Source of the DNA: Planctomycetota bacterium
Lineage (GTDB): Bacteria; Planctomycetota; Brocadiia; SM23-32
Direction of reading: 5' to 3'
Length of the DNA stretch: 6,799 nt
Assembly (NCBI GenBank): GCA_018334735.1
Contig: JAGXLK010000123.1
Location: 1 to 6,799 of the forward strand
Under the pieces are notes generated by a model. That model ran no database searches, had not been told where the DNA came from, and saw only the letters and a list, made by a program, of their open reading frames with translations. Positions 1-6,181 of this stretch are shown piece by piece. The position numbers were made by a program, and so were the translations under genes. Within the stretch, counting starts at the first letter, position 1; the number at the start of each line of letters is the position of its first letter.

Positions 1-380
1 CACGCCCCTGGCTGTTCGACGATGGCACCGAGCTGGGCAATTACAATACCCAGCAGCACTGGGTCACACACAGCAACGGACTGTTCCTGGTCTATACCCG
101 GCGCGGATTGGGCAACGACCATGTTTTTCGGCATCGCGCTCCCCTGATGATCGCCGAGGTGGACCCGGAAGAACTCGTGGTTATCCGCGACACCGAACGT
201 GAACTCGTTCCGAATCGTGGAGCCCGACTGGGGAACTTTGCCGTGACAGATGTCTCGCCATCGGAAACATGGGTCGTCGTGGCGGAATGGATGCAGCCGG
301 TGGACTGTGAAAAATACGGGAGCGATAACACAATTTGGGCTGCCCGTCTCATCTGGCCGGAGACAAATGAACTGGTTTAG
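1..380 (+). CDS. Sialidase-like / BNR-repeat family protein, C-terminal end (5' partial)
   Basis: Reading in the frame of base 3, the window opens inside a gene and gives 125 residues before the TAG at 378-380. There is no start in this frame that looks real: the first in-frame start-like codon is a TTG at 108, well inside conserved-looking sequence. The visible part is rich in aromatic residues and has the beta-propeller style phrases '[19 protein letters not shown]', '[17 protein letters not shown]' and '[19 protein letters not shown]'. I associate these with exo-alpha-sialidase-like proteins of planctomycete-type bacteria. Such six-bladed propellers act on, or resemble enzymes acting on, exported glycans, but the catalytic residues and any signal peptide would lie outside the window. 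The family call is from recognition of sequence style, so the substrate is unknown. The gene runs toward the MFS gene on the opposite strand and their stop codons overlap. Confidence 0.62.
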   Translation, partial: RPWLFDDGTELGNYNTQQHWVTHSNGLFLVYTRRGLGNDHVFRHRAPLMIAEVDPEELVVIRDTERELVPNRGARLGNFAVTDVSPSETWVVVAEWMQPVDCEKYGSDNTIWAARLIWPETNELV

Positions 381-1735
381 CCCTCATTAACCTTGGCTGG
401 CTCCCTCACCGCCTTGAGTTTCACGGCGGCTATGAGTGTCAGCATTCCGCTGACTACCACCACGCCGAACAAAATCTCCAGACCCGGGCCCTGGGGAGTT
501 ATCAGTGCCCCGGCAATGAGCGACAGGAAGGCAAGCGGAAACGTGCACGTATTCAAAAATGCTATGTAACTCGGACGCCGGTCGTCAGGAGCCGATTCCA
601 GCAAAAATGCATTTGTGCCAACCACATTGCCCGAAAGGGCCAGACCGACCAGACACAAAGACAGAAGATAAACGCATTTCGGCAGATCCAATACTGTCCC
701 TACAACGGGCAGACTGATGTGGAACAACTCCGGCAACTGAGGGGCCAGCAGAGCAACCACTGGGTTGGCGGCGAACAGCACAGCCGCCCCTATCAAGCAA
801 ACGCGATTGCCCTTCCTATCACTGAGCCGGCCCCAGAAAAGGCTGGATAAAAGCTTGCTGATTCGCATTATCATCACAAATATTCCTGCCATCCCGATCG
901 CCCCAAGACGTTCCACACCATAAGGGACGTAGAAAACAAGCGTCAACACATTAACCCGCATCATCAATCGAATAAAAAACAGCAACCTGTAATTGCGATT
1001 CTCCTTCAACATACTCAAGCCATCGCGCCATACCTCTCCAAAAGCGCGCCGATCCGGCGGATTTTTATCCTCTTCTTCATCCGCCGCACTCCAAAGCCCC
1101 CAGGCAAGAGCCATCACAGCTGTGCCGATGAAAGCAAGGATTGCGTAGTCACGCGGAAAGACAAAATGTCCGATAATCGGGCTGATGACCAATATCGCTG
1201 CCACAGAACCGAGCGAGTCGCCGAGAAAACTACGCTTGGCGAAAAAACCGCCCAGTTTTTCCGGCCGAATGGTTTGCCCCACCAAATCGAGAAATGGCAT
1301 CGCTGCCGCCCCAACAGCGCTTCGGAACGCGAACCAGCAAACAAAAAACAGAATAAGCCACCAGAAACTGCCGCCAGGAGCAGAAAATAAAATAGACGAG
1401 GCCAACCCCAAAAGGATAGCCACCCGAAGGAACGACATGAAAACGTAGAACGGTTTCTTGCGGGGTCGATGCTCAATCAGACTGCTTATGTACAGCTGTG
1501 GCCACAAAACACCAGCAAAAGTCAGGGCTGACAGCAAACCGACCAGAGCAGGCGAATGAGTCCGTTCATAGACAAAAGCCGCCATCACCAAATGCGGATC
1601 GATGAAACTAAAACCCAGTTTGGCAAGCGTCCCGTTAGCTACTCCGAGATAATAATTGCGCCGGAAGTACCCTGATTTGGAAGATTTCTTTTCTATGGAA
1701 GCAGATTCGGTCATGAAACAACGCAAATTCTCCAA
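377..1735 (-). CDS. MFS transporter, 12 membrane helices
   Basis: A 452-residue, strongly hydrophobic protein with about twelve membrane segments (roughly 29-55, 61-84, 96-118, 123-149, 174-194, 197-216, 253-272, 280-300, 311-331, 350-376, 393-412 and 417-438). A charged central loop at about 217-250 separates the two six-helix halves. '[10 protein letters not shown]' at 302-311 is the MFS motif A signature between helices 8 and 9. The matching N-half loop (about 86-95, 'LIEHRPRKK') is degenerate. '[17 protein letters not shown]' at 380-396 is a phrase seen in MFS proteins of planctomycetes and Firmicutes. The substrate cannot be read from the sequence. The start is uncertain: a TTG at 1733-1735 has AGGA seven bases upstream, while an ATG eight codons in (1712-1714) has only a distant GGAG. 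I keep the TTG. The 3' end overlaps the stop of the plus-strand sialidase-like gene, so no terminator fits between them. Confidence 0.88.
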   Translation of the reverse strand: MENLRCFMTESASIEKKSSKSGYFRRNYYLGVANGTLAKLGFSFIDPHLVMAAFVYERTHSPALVGLLSALTFAGVLWPQLYISSLIEHRPRKKPFYVFMSFLRVAILLGLASSILFSAPGGSFWWLILFFVCWFAFRSAVGAAAMPFLDLVGQTIRPEKLGGFFAKRSFLGDSLGSVAAILVISPIIGHFVFPRDYAILAFIGTAVMALAWGLWSAADEEEDKNPPDRRAFGEVWRDGLSMLKENRNYRLLFFIRLMMRVNVLTLVFYVPYGVERLGAIGMAGIFVMIMRISKLLSSLFWGRLSDRKGNRVCLIGAAVLFAANPVVALLAPQLPELFHISLPVVGTVLDLPKCVYLLSLCLVGLALSGNVVGTNAFLLESAPDDRRPSYIAFLNTCTFPLAFLSLIAGALITPQGPGLEILFGVVVVSGMLTLIAAVKLKAVREPAKVNEG

Positions 1736-1894
1736 GGGATATTCCTAGGCCATGGCGATGTCCCCGGGAGTTGGAACGCGAATACGGCCTCCTTTCTGTT
1801 CGGGCCAAAGTACAGGGTGTACCAATAGAAAAGCTCCCCAAATGCCACTTAAATTGTTGCCATAGATGCCGTTAGAATAATTTTATCGTTGGAT

Positions 1895-2023
1895 TCATGA
1901 AATATCCGGGATAGCAGCAACGACTATTGCAAGGATGTAAAGGATCTTGATGACCCTTACAGTAACATATTCGCTGAATGAAAAGTCAAACAAAAGGCCG
2001 AAAAATCCACTGGTTTTCTCCAT
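1895..2023 (-). pseudogene. DUF4282-like membrane protein, N-terminal fragment (42 codons)
   Basis: A short minus-strand frame from ATG at 2021-2023 to TGA at 1895-1897. It is preceded by AAAGGAG at 2029-2035, five bases from the ATG, the best ribosome binding site in the window. The product begins MEKTSGFFGLLFDFSFSEY and continues into a hydrophobic helix, 'VIKILYILAIVVAAI'. The pattern 'FFxxLFDFSFSxxVTxxxIK' followed by a helix is the signature N-terminus of DUF4282, small two-helix membrane proteins usually about 80-100 residues long. Here the protein stops before the second helix. The same frame has a second stop (TAA, 1883-1885) and then stays open to TAG at 1745-1747; that tail contains 'GIWGAFLLVHPVLW', which could be an eroded second helix, although this is weak. 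I infer a nonsense-disrupted gene. A functional 42-residue single-helix protein is possible, because the start region looks undamaged. It lies 123 bases after the GNAT gene and 159 bases before the MFS start. Confidence 0.6.
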
Positions 2024-2028
2024 TACAT

Positions 2029-2035
2029 CTCCTTT
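2029..2035 (-). promoter_or_regulatory. Strong ribosome binding site of the DUF4282 fragment
   Basis: The minus strand reads AAAGGAG here, a near-perfect anti-16S match, with a five-base spacer to the ATG at 2021-2023. It supports the chosen start of the 42-codon DUF4282-like frame and argues that this frame is or recently was translated. Confidence 0.6.
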
Positions 2036-2146
2036 CAAACTCCTGATTCCTTGTTATCCACACTTCGGTATTCGGACCGCCAATTCTGCAAAAGGCCGCC
2101 AAAACATCATGCCTAAAACCTTGCTTTCTCTTCGCTCCTCCCATTT

Positions 2147-2605
2147 CTAAAGTTCCCTTTTCATCGCAATATCACACCTGTCAGACAAGTGATCCGGCGT
2201 AAACTCCCGAAAACCATACGATCTATACAATCCAAGGGCCTTTTTCAGACACGAATTTGTCTCCAAAGTCATCTCAGAAAATCCCAGAGCCCTCGCCTCA
2301 CTGAGCGCGTCCTCCAGCATCTTCTTACCCAAACCACAGCCTTGAAATTCAGGAAGAAGATACATTTTCCGCAGTTCACAGCAACTCGCGGTTTCCGGAT
2401 ACAATCCGTACGATCCGACGATCCGGCCATCAGATTCGAGCACTTTAAAAGTGCCACCGCAGGAGATATAAAACCGATCGATGTCCTTGAGATCGGCGTC
2501 GGTGACCTCGGGATTTGTGCTCAGACCGTAATCGGCAAGAACCTCCTTCACGATTTGAAACACGCCCTGTTCATCGCCATGTCTATAATCACGAAGTCGA
2601 CACAT
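2147..2605 (-). CDS. GNAT family N-acetyltransferase
   Basis: A 152-residue protein starting at ATG 2603-2605 ('MCRLRDYRHGDEQGV') and ending at TAG 2147-2149. The start gives the usual GNAT beginning: a first strand 'CRLRDYR', then helix alpha-1. The frame extends to a TTG at 2675-2677, adding 24 residues unlike the family, so I reject that extension even though the ATG has only a weak ribosome binding site. Numbered from the chosen start, the acetyl-CoA pyrophosphate loop is 'QGCGLGK' at about 88-94 (the Q/RxxGxG/A motif), preceded by strand beta-4 'ELRKMYLLP'. 'LYRSYGF' at about 126-132 is the usual C-terminal motif B-like segment. The set 'GLYPETASCCELRKMYLLP', 'LETNSCLKKALGLYRSYGF' and 'DHLSDRCDIAM' matches a broad subgroup of small GNAT enzymes annotated only as putative acetyltransferases. 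It would transfer acetyl from acetyl-CoA to an unknown small molecule or protein amine in the cytoplasm. Confidence 0.87.
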   Translation of the reverse strand: MCRLRDYRHGDEQGVFQIVKEVLADYGLSTNPEVTDADLKDIDRFYISCGGTFKVLESDGRIVGSYGLYPETASCCELRKMYLLPEFQGCGLGKKMLEDALSEARALGFSEMTLETNSCLKKALGLYRSYGFREFTPDHLSDRCDIAMKREL

Positions 2606-3153
2606 TGAAAATTTATCCGTCAGCCCGGAACAAAATTTCCCTTGCTCAAAACCCAAGAATCCTAAAAACCAAGCCAATAATAGCCTGCCTACTCACCGGG
2701 GTCAACGGTCTGTCCATTTCCGAGGCCTTTGGAAATCAAATGGACCACCGCCACAATGATGAGCTGATTCTATTGGCCAGAACAACCTTGTCTCGGCGCT
2801 GACCGGCACTCCGGATATACCGCAATTCCTCAGATGCCGTTTTGTTCGAGGACCAGCTCTTCTGGGAAGCAAGCTATGGCTACGCCGCCAACTTTTGCTC
2901 CGGCCCCCTCCTCACACAAACCGGCCGCCCCGCCTGCCGCTTTCACCGGACATATGCACGCGAAAAAGTGGAGGGGAGCTACGGAGCACGAATTGATGCA
3001 GCTGTGCTCTGATCGGATTTCGATGCGCTGGGCCAGACCCAGGATCTCGGTTGGGGATGGCACGCCTACAGCGTTCAGAAATAGTGCCCCTACCTCGCAA
3101 TTCATCAAAAAGAATTGACAGCCCAGGGGAAAAGGAGATCTTCGGAGCAAAAC
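2606..3153. other. Gene-poor spacer between kinase and GNAT genes
   Basis: No gene here can be supported. Part of it (about 2830-3150) is open on both strands: a plus frame of 94 codons (2834-3118) and a minus frame of 106 codons (2830-3150) overlap almost completely. Neither has a recognisable domain or ribosome binding site. The plus frame is rich in Ala, Pro, Ser and Thr; the minus frame is rich in Ala, Gly and Cys. This part appears more GC-rich than its neighbours, which alone lengthens chance open frames. It could be a relic of a gene or the C-terminal fragment of one. I saw no convincing sigma-70 promoter for the GNAT gene and no clear stem-loop plus T-run terminator after the kinase gene. 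Confidence 0.5.
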
Positions 3154-5844
3154 TCAATGCACAGAATCCTCGTAGACTCCTTCTTCCAGAGCCTCCCGCG
3201 CCTTCCTGTTAGCCCAGAATTCGTCGGCGGATTGCCAGGTAATAGTTAAATACCCCTTCGCTATTCCAATAGCTTTGAGCGTGTCTATTGCCCGGAGGAC
3301 TTCAACTCCCTCCCGGTCAGAAGGTAAGGCGAGCTTCCGCAGCTGCGTCCTCTTCAAAGGGCTCATATCGCGCACTTCTATTCTCCCCAGATTTAACCAC
3401 TCCAGCGGCATATCCTCAAGCACACTGATGTCGGTTACGTTCGTATCATAAAGGTTCAGCGATTTCAGCGGCATGCCTCTGAGTGGGGTCAGGCTACTCA
3501 CACCGGTGAGAGCAATATTCAACGATTCCAGTGGCATACCTCTCACGGGAGTTAGATCAGTCACATTATTCCCACAAAGGTTCAGGTCAGTCAGCGGCAT
3601 CCCCTTGAGGGGTTGTAGATCAGCTATGCTATTGCCGCAAAGATTCAATTCCGTCAGCCGCATCCCTTTCAGCGGGCTCAAATCGGTCACTTCTGGATTC
3701 CTGTTATAAGTGAATTCCAGAGTTTTGAGCGGCAAATCGTTCAGCGCCCGGATATCGTTGATATAGTTCTGCCGCAAGCGCAGTTGCGTTAGCGGCATGC
3801 CGCTGAGAGGACTTATATCCCTGACCCCCGTGTTCCAGAGCTTGAAATCCATGAGTGACAATCCCTTCAGCGCACTGATATCGCTGACCGGACTATCTCC
3901 CAATCGCAACTGTTTCAGCGGCATGCCTTTAAGAGCGCTAATATCGCTAACAGAGACTTTTTCCAGGTGCAGTTTTTGGAGCGGCATACCTCTGAGCGGA
4001 GAAAGATCCGACAGATGGGGGCAGGCCACCAGGCTCAGCGAAGTCAATTCCAACCCCCTCAAAGGTTCCAACCAGCGGAGCGAATCGCCCTCGTTCGCCT
4101 GCATCGAAACAAGGCGATTTCCATCCACCTCATATTCCCATTCGCCGATCTCGCCATTGCATTCCCGAAGTTTCCCTATAACAGCTTCTGCCTTCTCCTT
4201 CCCTGTTTGCTTATCCCTTTCGGCATACCATGAATCACACAAATTTTTCACGTGCGATTTCTGAATCCTGGACTTGCATTCCTGGATTTGATACGCGAGC
4301 GCTCCCTCCTTCTCCATAACCTTCAGTGTCCTCTTATACGTTTCGTACGCCTTCTCGTAACGCCCCGCCGAAAATGCCGCATCGGCGTATTCCTTCAGGT
4401 TCTTCCAATCCTGCACCGTATCGACCCCATCTACGTAAGAATCTTCCTCCGCCTCCAAACCCTCCTCATCTATCAGTTCACTCAGCTTAACATCCACCTC
4501 GGCGGCAGCAAGGCGACCGAGAGCTTCTTTCGAACGAACCATTGCAATTTCCGAATCTTTGTAATTCGAATTCACTTCCAGACTTTTCTCAAAAAGTTCG
4601 ATCGCCTTCTCATGACTATTTTTCGCCTGGGCAACTCTCGCTTGCGCATACCAGCCAAAGGGGGCCTGTTTGCAAACCAGAAGGGCATCTTCGGCACGGT
4701 GTTGAGCTTCCTTCAAACGGCCTTCATTAATCATACGCAATGCCTGTTTGCAGAATCGTTCGGAAGCTTTCCGCGCATTAGCGAGCGTCTCTTGTCTCGC
4801 CTGCACAGCCTTCTTTCGCGCGATCTCAGCCTTGTCTCGCGCTAATTCTGTCTGCTGACGCGAGCGTATTTCTTTCGCTTTCGCTGCAATGGCCGCATTA
4901 CGTTCCTCCCGGACCCAGAAGAATGCCACTGCCAGGATAACAATGACGATAGCAACCAGAGTTACAGACGCGTATGAGAGCAGACGCACTGTTTTCCTCC
5001 GGCCGTCCCGACGTTTCCGCAGAACTTCCACTCTTTCAATCAGGTCGGCATGACTCGGTTCTTCTTCACGCAGAAGTGACCCCGCAAGATCCAGATCTCC
5101 GTGTCTGAGCGCGCATTTGGCATAGGCAACTTCCGCCTCAACAATTCCCGCGGCCGCGCGTTCGTTGCCAGCCCAGAGTTCGACAGCTTGCTTGAATCCG
5201 AAAGCGGCCGCTGCGTAGTCATCATAGCTACCGCTTTCCTTCGCTTTCTCCAGCTGGGTTCGAGCTTGCTGCCCCAATCTCACGCTTTCCAGATGTTTCC
5301 CATACTGCTGCAGAGCATTCTGAAACTTCTGAACGCTTTCGTAACGATCCTTTGGATCAGTTGCCATTGCTTTCATTGCAATGTACACGAGTTCGCCCGT
5401 CTGGTCGGTCTCCTGGATCACATTATTCCCGGCGTTGCGAATGCATTCGACGGTAGATTTTCCCTGGTGGGGACGTTTGCCCGTCACAATCCGGAATAGA
5501 ATCGCTCCCAGCAGATATTGATCGCTATGGAAACCGATCGAATCTCCGAGTCCTCGCGCCATCTCCGGCGCCATATAGGACGGTGTGCCGGCAGTGCTCA
5601 CTTTGCCATTGAGACTCTCCCCCTTACCCCCTTCGCCCGTGGAAGCAGCGAGGCCCCAGTCCATCAGTAGCACTTCTCCGTATTCTCCCAGCATTACGTT
5701 TTCAGGTTTGATATCACGGTGAATCACACCTTTCGAATGGGCGAATGCCACGGCGTCACATACATCCAGCAGAATATCCACATTTTCCTGAACGCCGTTT
5801 TCTTCGATCACTTCGCGCCACGACCGGCCCTTCACCTCTTTCAT
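3154..5844 (-). CDS. Hanks-type Ser/Thr kinase with TPR and leucine-rich repeats, N-lobe missing
   Basis: An 896-residue frame from ATG 5842-5844 to TGA 3154-3156. The kinase C-lobe is clear: HRD at 42-44 in 'VIHRDIKPEN', DWG (for DFG) at 62-64, 'GTPSYMAPE' at 86-94, D108 of 'SDQYLLGAIL', and R167 in 'DRYES'. A helical region follows (about 185-275, 'FGFKQAVELW', 'GDLDLAGSLL'), which is typical of planctomycete-type kinases. Then come one membrane helix (about 293-311), a charged coiled coil (312-360), TPR-like pairs (about 361-435 and 482-530) split by an acidic stretch (451-480), and about eleven 21-residue LRRs (600-834). The end, 'LRAIDTLKAIGI...SADEFW', is the usual tail of such LRR proteins. 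The kinase would be cytoplasmic and the TPR/LRR part outside the membrane, probably a ligand- or protein-sensing module. Coding similarity continues upstream of the ATG to about 5919 ('LDHPNIVPIHDLG'), then ends; an in-frame TAA lies at 5953-5955. The Gly-rich loop, ATP-binding Lys and helix-C Glu are absent, so this is a truncated gene, a pseudokinase or a misjoined contig. Confidence 0.85.
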   Translation of the reverse strand: MKEVKGRSWREVIEENGVQENVDILLDVCDAVAFAHSKGVIHRDIKPENVMLGEYGEVLLMDWGLAASTGEGGKGESLNGKVSTAGTPSYMAPEMARGLGDSIGFHSDQYLLGAILFRIVTGKRPHQGKSTVECIRNAGNNVIQETDQTGELVYIAMKAMATDPKDRYESVQKFQNALQQYGKHLESVRLGQQARTQLEKAKESGSYDDYAAAAFGFKQAVELWAGNERAAAGIVEAEVAYAKCALRHGDLDLAGSLLREEEPSHADLIERVEVLRKRRDGRRKTVRLLSYASVTLVAIVIVILAVAFFWVREERNAAIAAKAKEIRSRQQTELARDKAEIARKKAVQARQETLANARKASERFCKQALRMINEGRLKEAQHRAEDALLVCKQAPFGWYAQARVAQAKNSHEKAIELFEKSLEVNSNYKDSEIAMVRSKEALGRLAAAEVDVKLSELIDEEGLEAEEDSYVDGVDTVQDWKNLKEYADAAFSAGRYEKAYETYKRTLKVMEKEGALAYQIQECKSRIQKSHVKNLCDSWYAERDKQTGKEKAEAVIGKLRECNGEIGEWEYEVDGNRLVSMQANEGDSLRWLEPLRGLELTSLSLVACPHLSDLSPLRGMPLQKLHLEKVSVSDISALKGMPLKQLRLGDSPVSDISALKGLSLMDFKLWNTGVRDISPLSGMPLTQLRLRQNYINDIRALNDLPLKTLEFTYNRNPEVTDLSPLKGMRLTELNLCGNSIADLQPLKGMPLTDLNLCGNNVTDLTPVRGMPLESLNIALTGVSSLTPLRGMPLKSLNLYDTNVTDISVLEDMPLEWLNLGRIEVRDMSPLKRTQLRKLALPSDREGVEVLRAIDTLKAIGIAKGYLTITWQSADEFWANRKAREALEEGVYEDSVH
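3343..4047 (-). repeat. Tandem 63-bp repeats encoding 21-residue leucine-rich repeats
   Basis: About eleven consecutive units inside the kinase gene (residues 600-834) follow LxxLxLxxTxV and then xDISPLKGMP. The plus strand shows the recurring CAGCGGCAT block at the GMP/L boundary of most units. Nine or ten units are exactly 21 residues. The first visible one is 22 and the sixth (706-729) carries a three-residue insertion, 'NPE'. Units seven and eight, both with 'LNLCGN', are the most alike and may be the latest duplication. The last unit grades into a non-repeat C-terminal cap. The array forms a short solenoid with a parallel beta face, usually a protein- or glycan-contact surface. Confidence 0.88.
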
Positions 5845-5917
5845 CGCATAAAAAAGTTGCCCCTTTTCGTCAGATCCCAGATCGTGGATGGGTACGATGT
5901 TCGGATGATCGAGGTTG

Positions 5918-5945
5918 TCATCTGTCTTCTGTACTCTGTCCGTCC
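5918..5945. repeat. Heptanucleotide tandem array A (plus-strand consensus TNNTCTG)
   Basis: Three consecutive 7-bp units (5918-5924, 5925-5931, 5932-5938) share the pattern TNNTCTG, and a fourth degenerate unit follows (5939-5945). The array starts exactly where similarity of the downstream minus-strand frame to protein kinases ends. The period of seven is directly visible. A comparable class is the heptameric short tandemly repeated repetitive (STRR) sequences of filamentous cyanobacteria; whether this genome has other copies cannot be seen here. Confidence 0.62.
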
Positions 5946-5981
5946 GCCCGCTTTAGCAGCCTGTTTTTGGAGTCACATTTA

Positions 5982-5997
5982 TCCGCCTCAGGCAGGA
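5982..5997. repeat. Short palindrome GCCT-C-AGGC
   Basis: The core at 5985-5993 is a perfect 4-bp inverted repeat around one base, flanked by TCC and GGA, which are also complementary. It resembles the short GC-rich palindromes scattered between genes in many bacterial genomes. It has no T-run and the loop is too small for a normal hairpin, so I do not call it a terminator. Confidence 0.35.
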
Positions 5998-6092
5998 TGG
6001 CTCGTCTATGCCATATATCAAGCTTTTTACCGTAACTTATTTACGCGAAAACACTTCTGATGGCCCGCCCCTCACACCCTTCACTCATATCC

Positions 6093-6120
6093 TTCAACAA
6101 CCAGCAACGAGCAACTAACA
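6093..6120. repeat. Heptanucleotide tandem array B (consensus ACNARCA)
   Basis: Four consecutive 7-bp units lie here. The last three (6100-6106, 6107-6113, 6114-6120) fit ACNARCA, and the first (6093-6099) keeps the CAACA-like end. The sequence differs from array A but the period is the same, and the two lie within 180 bases of each other between the kinase fragment and the DUF2238 gene. The units are too short and have no spacers, so this is not a CRISPR array. Confidence 0.6.
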
Positions 6121-6132
6121 ACAACTGCTCCC

Positions 6133-6143
6133 GGTCTGACCCC
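6133..6143. repeat. Palindromic GGTC-T-GACC element, possible REP-like relic
   Basis: The core GGTCTGACC (6133-6141) is an inverted repeat around one base, followed by CC. On the minus strand it reads GGGGTCAGACC, a string I associate with REP-type palindromes mobilised by Y1/RAYT transposases. No transposase gene is in the window, and a single 11-base match is weak evidence. Confidence 0.3.
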
Positions 6144-6181
6144 AATGCCCAGGCCACAAGACTCAACACAATATCAGTATA

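Larger units (their letters stand above)
5845..6181. other. Repeat-bearing spacer upstream of the truncated kinase
   Basis: This stretch has no supported complete gene. Its left part (5845 to about 5919) is still kinase-coding in the minus frame. The rest holds two heptanucleotide arrays, a GCCT-C-AGGC palindrome, a GGTC-T-GACC palindrome and an AT-rich patch at about 6005-6055. None of the three minus-strand frames shows the missing kinase N-lobe motifs (Gly-rich loop, VAIK-type lysine). No confident promoter was found. Confidence 0.6.

Noticed and set aside
92..352. Minus-strand open frame of 86 codons
   Set aside because: It lies wholly opposite the sialidase-like coding sequence, is rich in Ser, Arg and Thr, and has no family features.
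1986..2144. Minus-strand 52-codon frame starting just after the GNAT stop
   Set aside because: It overlaps the DUF4282 start in another frame, has a basic, motif-free product and only a weak upstream GGGA.
1947..2150. Plus-strand frame of 67 codons
   Set aside because: It is antisense to the DUF4282 fragment and its leader; no ribosome binding site and no known pattern.
2605..2677. 24-residue N-terminal extension of the GNAT protein from a TTG
   Set aside because: The GNAT fold starts naturally at the ATG at 2605; the extension is hydrophobic filler not seen in the family.
3473..4264. Plus-strand frames with repeated 'SGIPL' phrases
   Set aside because: The repetition is the reverse complement of the LRR units and not a separate repeat protein.
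4252..4845. Plus-strand frame of 197 codons
   Set aside because: It is the exact antisense shadow of the TPR and coiled-coil part of the kinase gene; the phase relation explains its length.
5982..5997. Rho-independent terminator at the GCCT-C-AGGC palindrome
   Set aside because: The stem is only four base pairs around one base, and no T-run follows on either strand.
5918..6120. Possible CRISPR array
   Set aside because: The units are 7 bp with no spacers, and the two arrays differ in sequence.
5955..6181. Missing kinase N-lobe hidden in another frame upstream
   Set aside because: Reading this stretch on the minus strand gives no Gly-rich loop or AxK motif, and stops are frequent.
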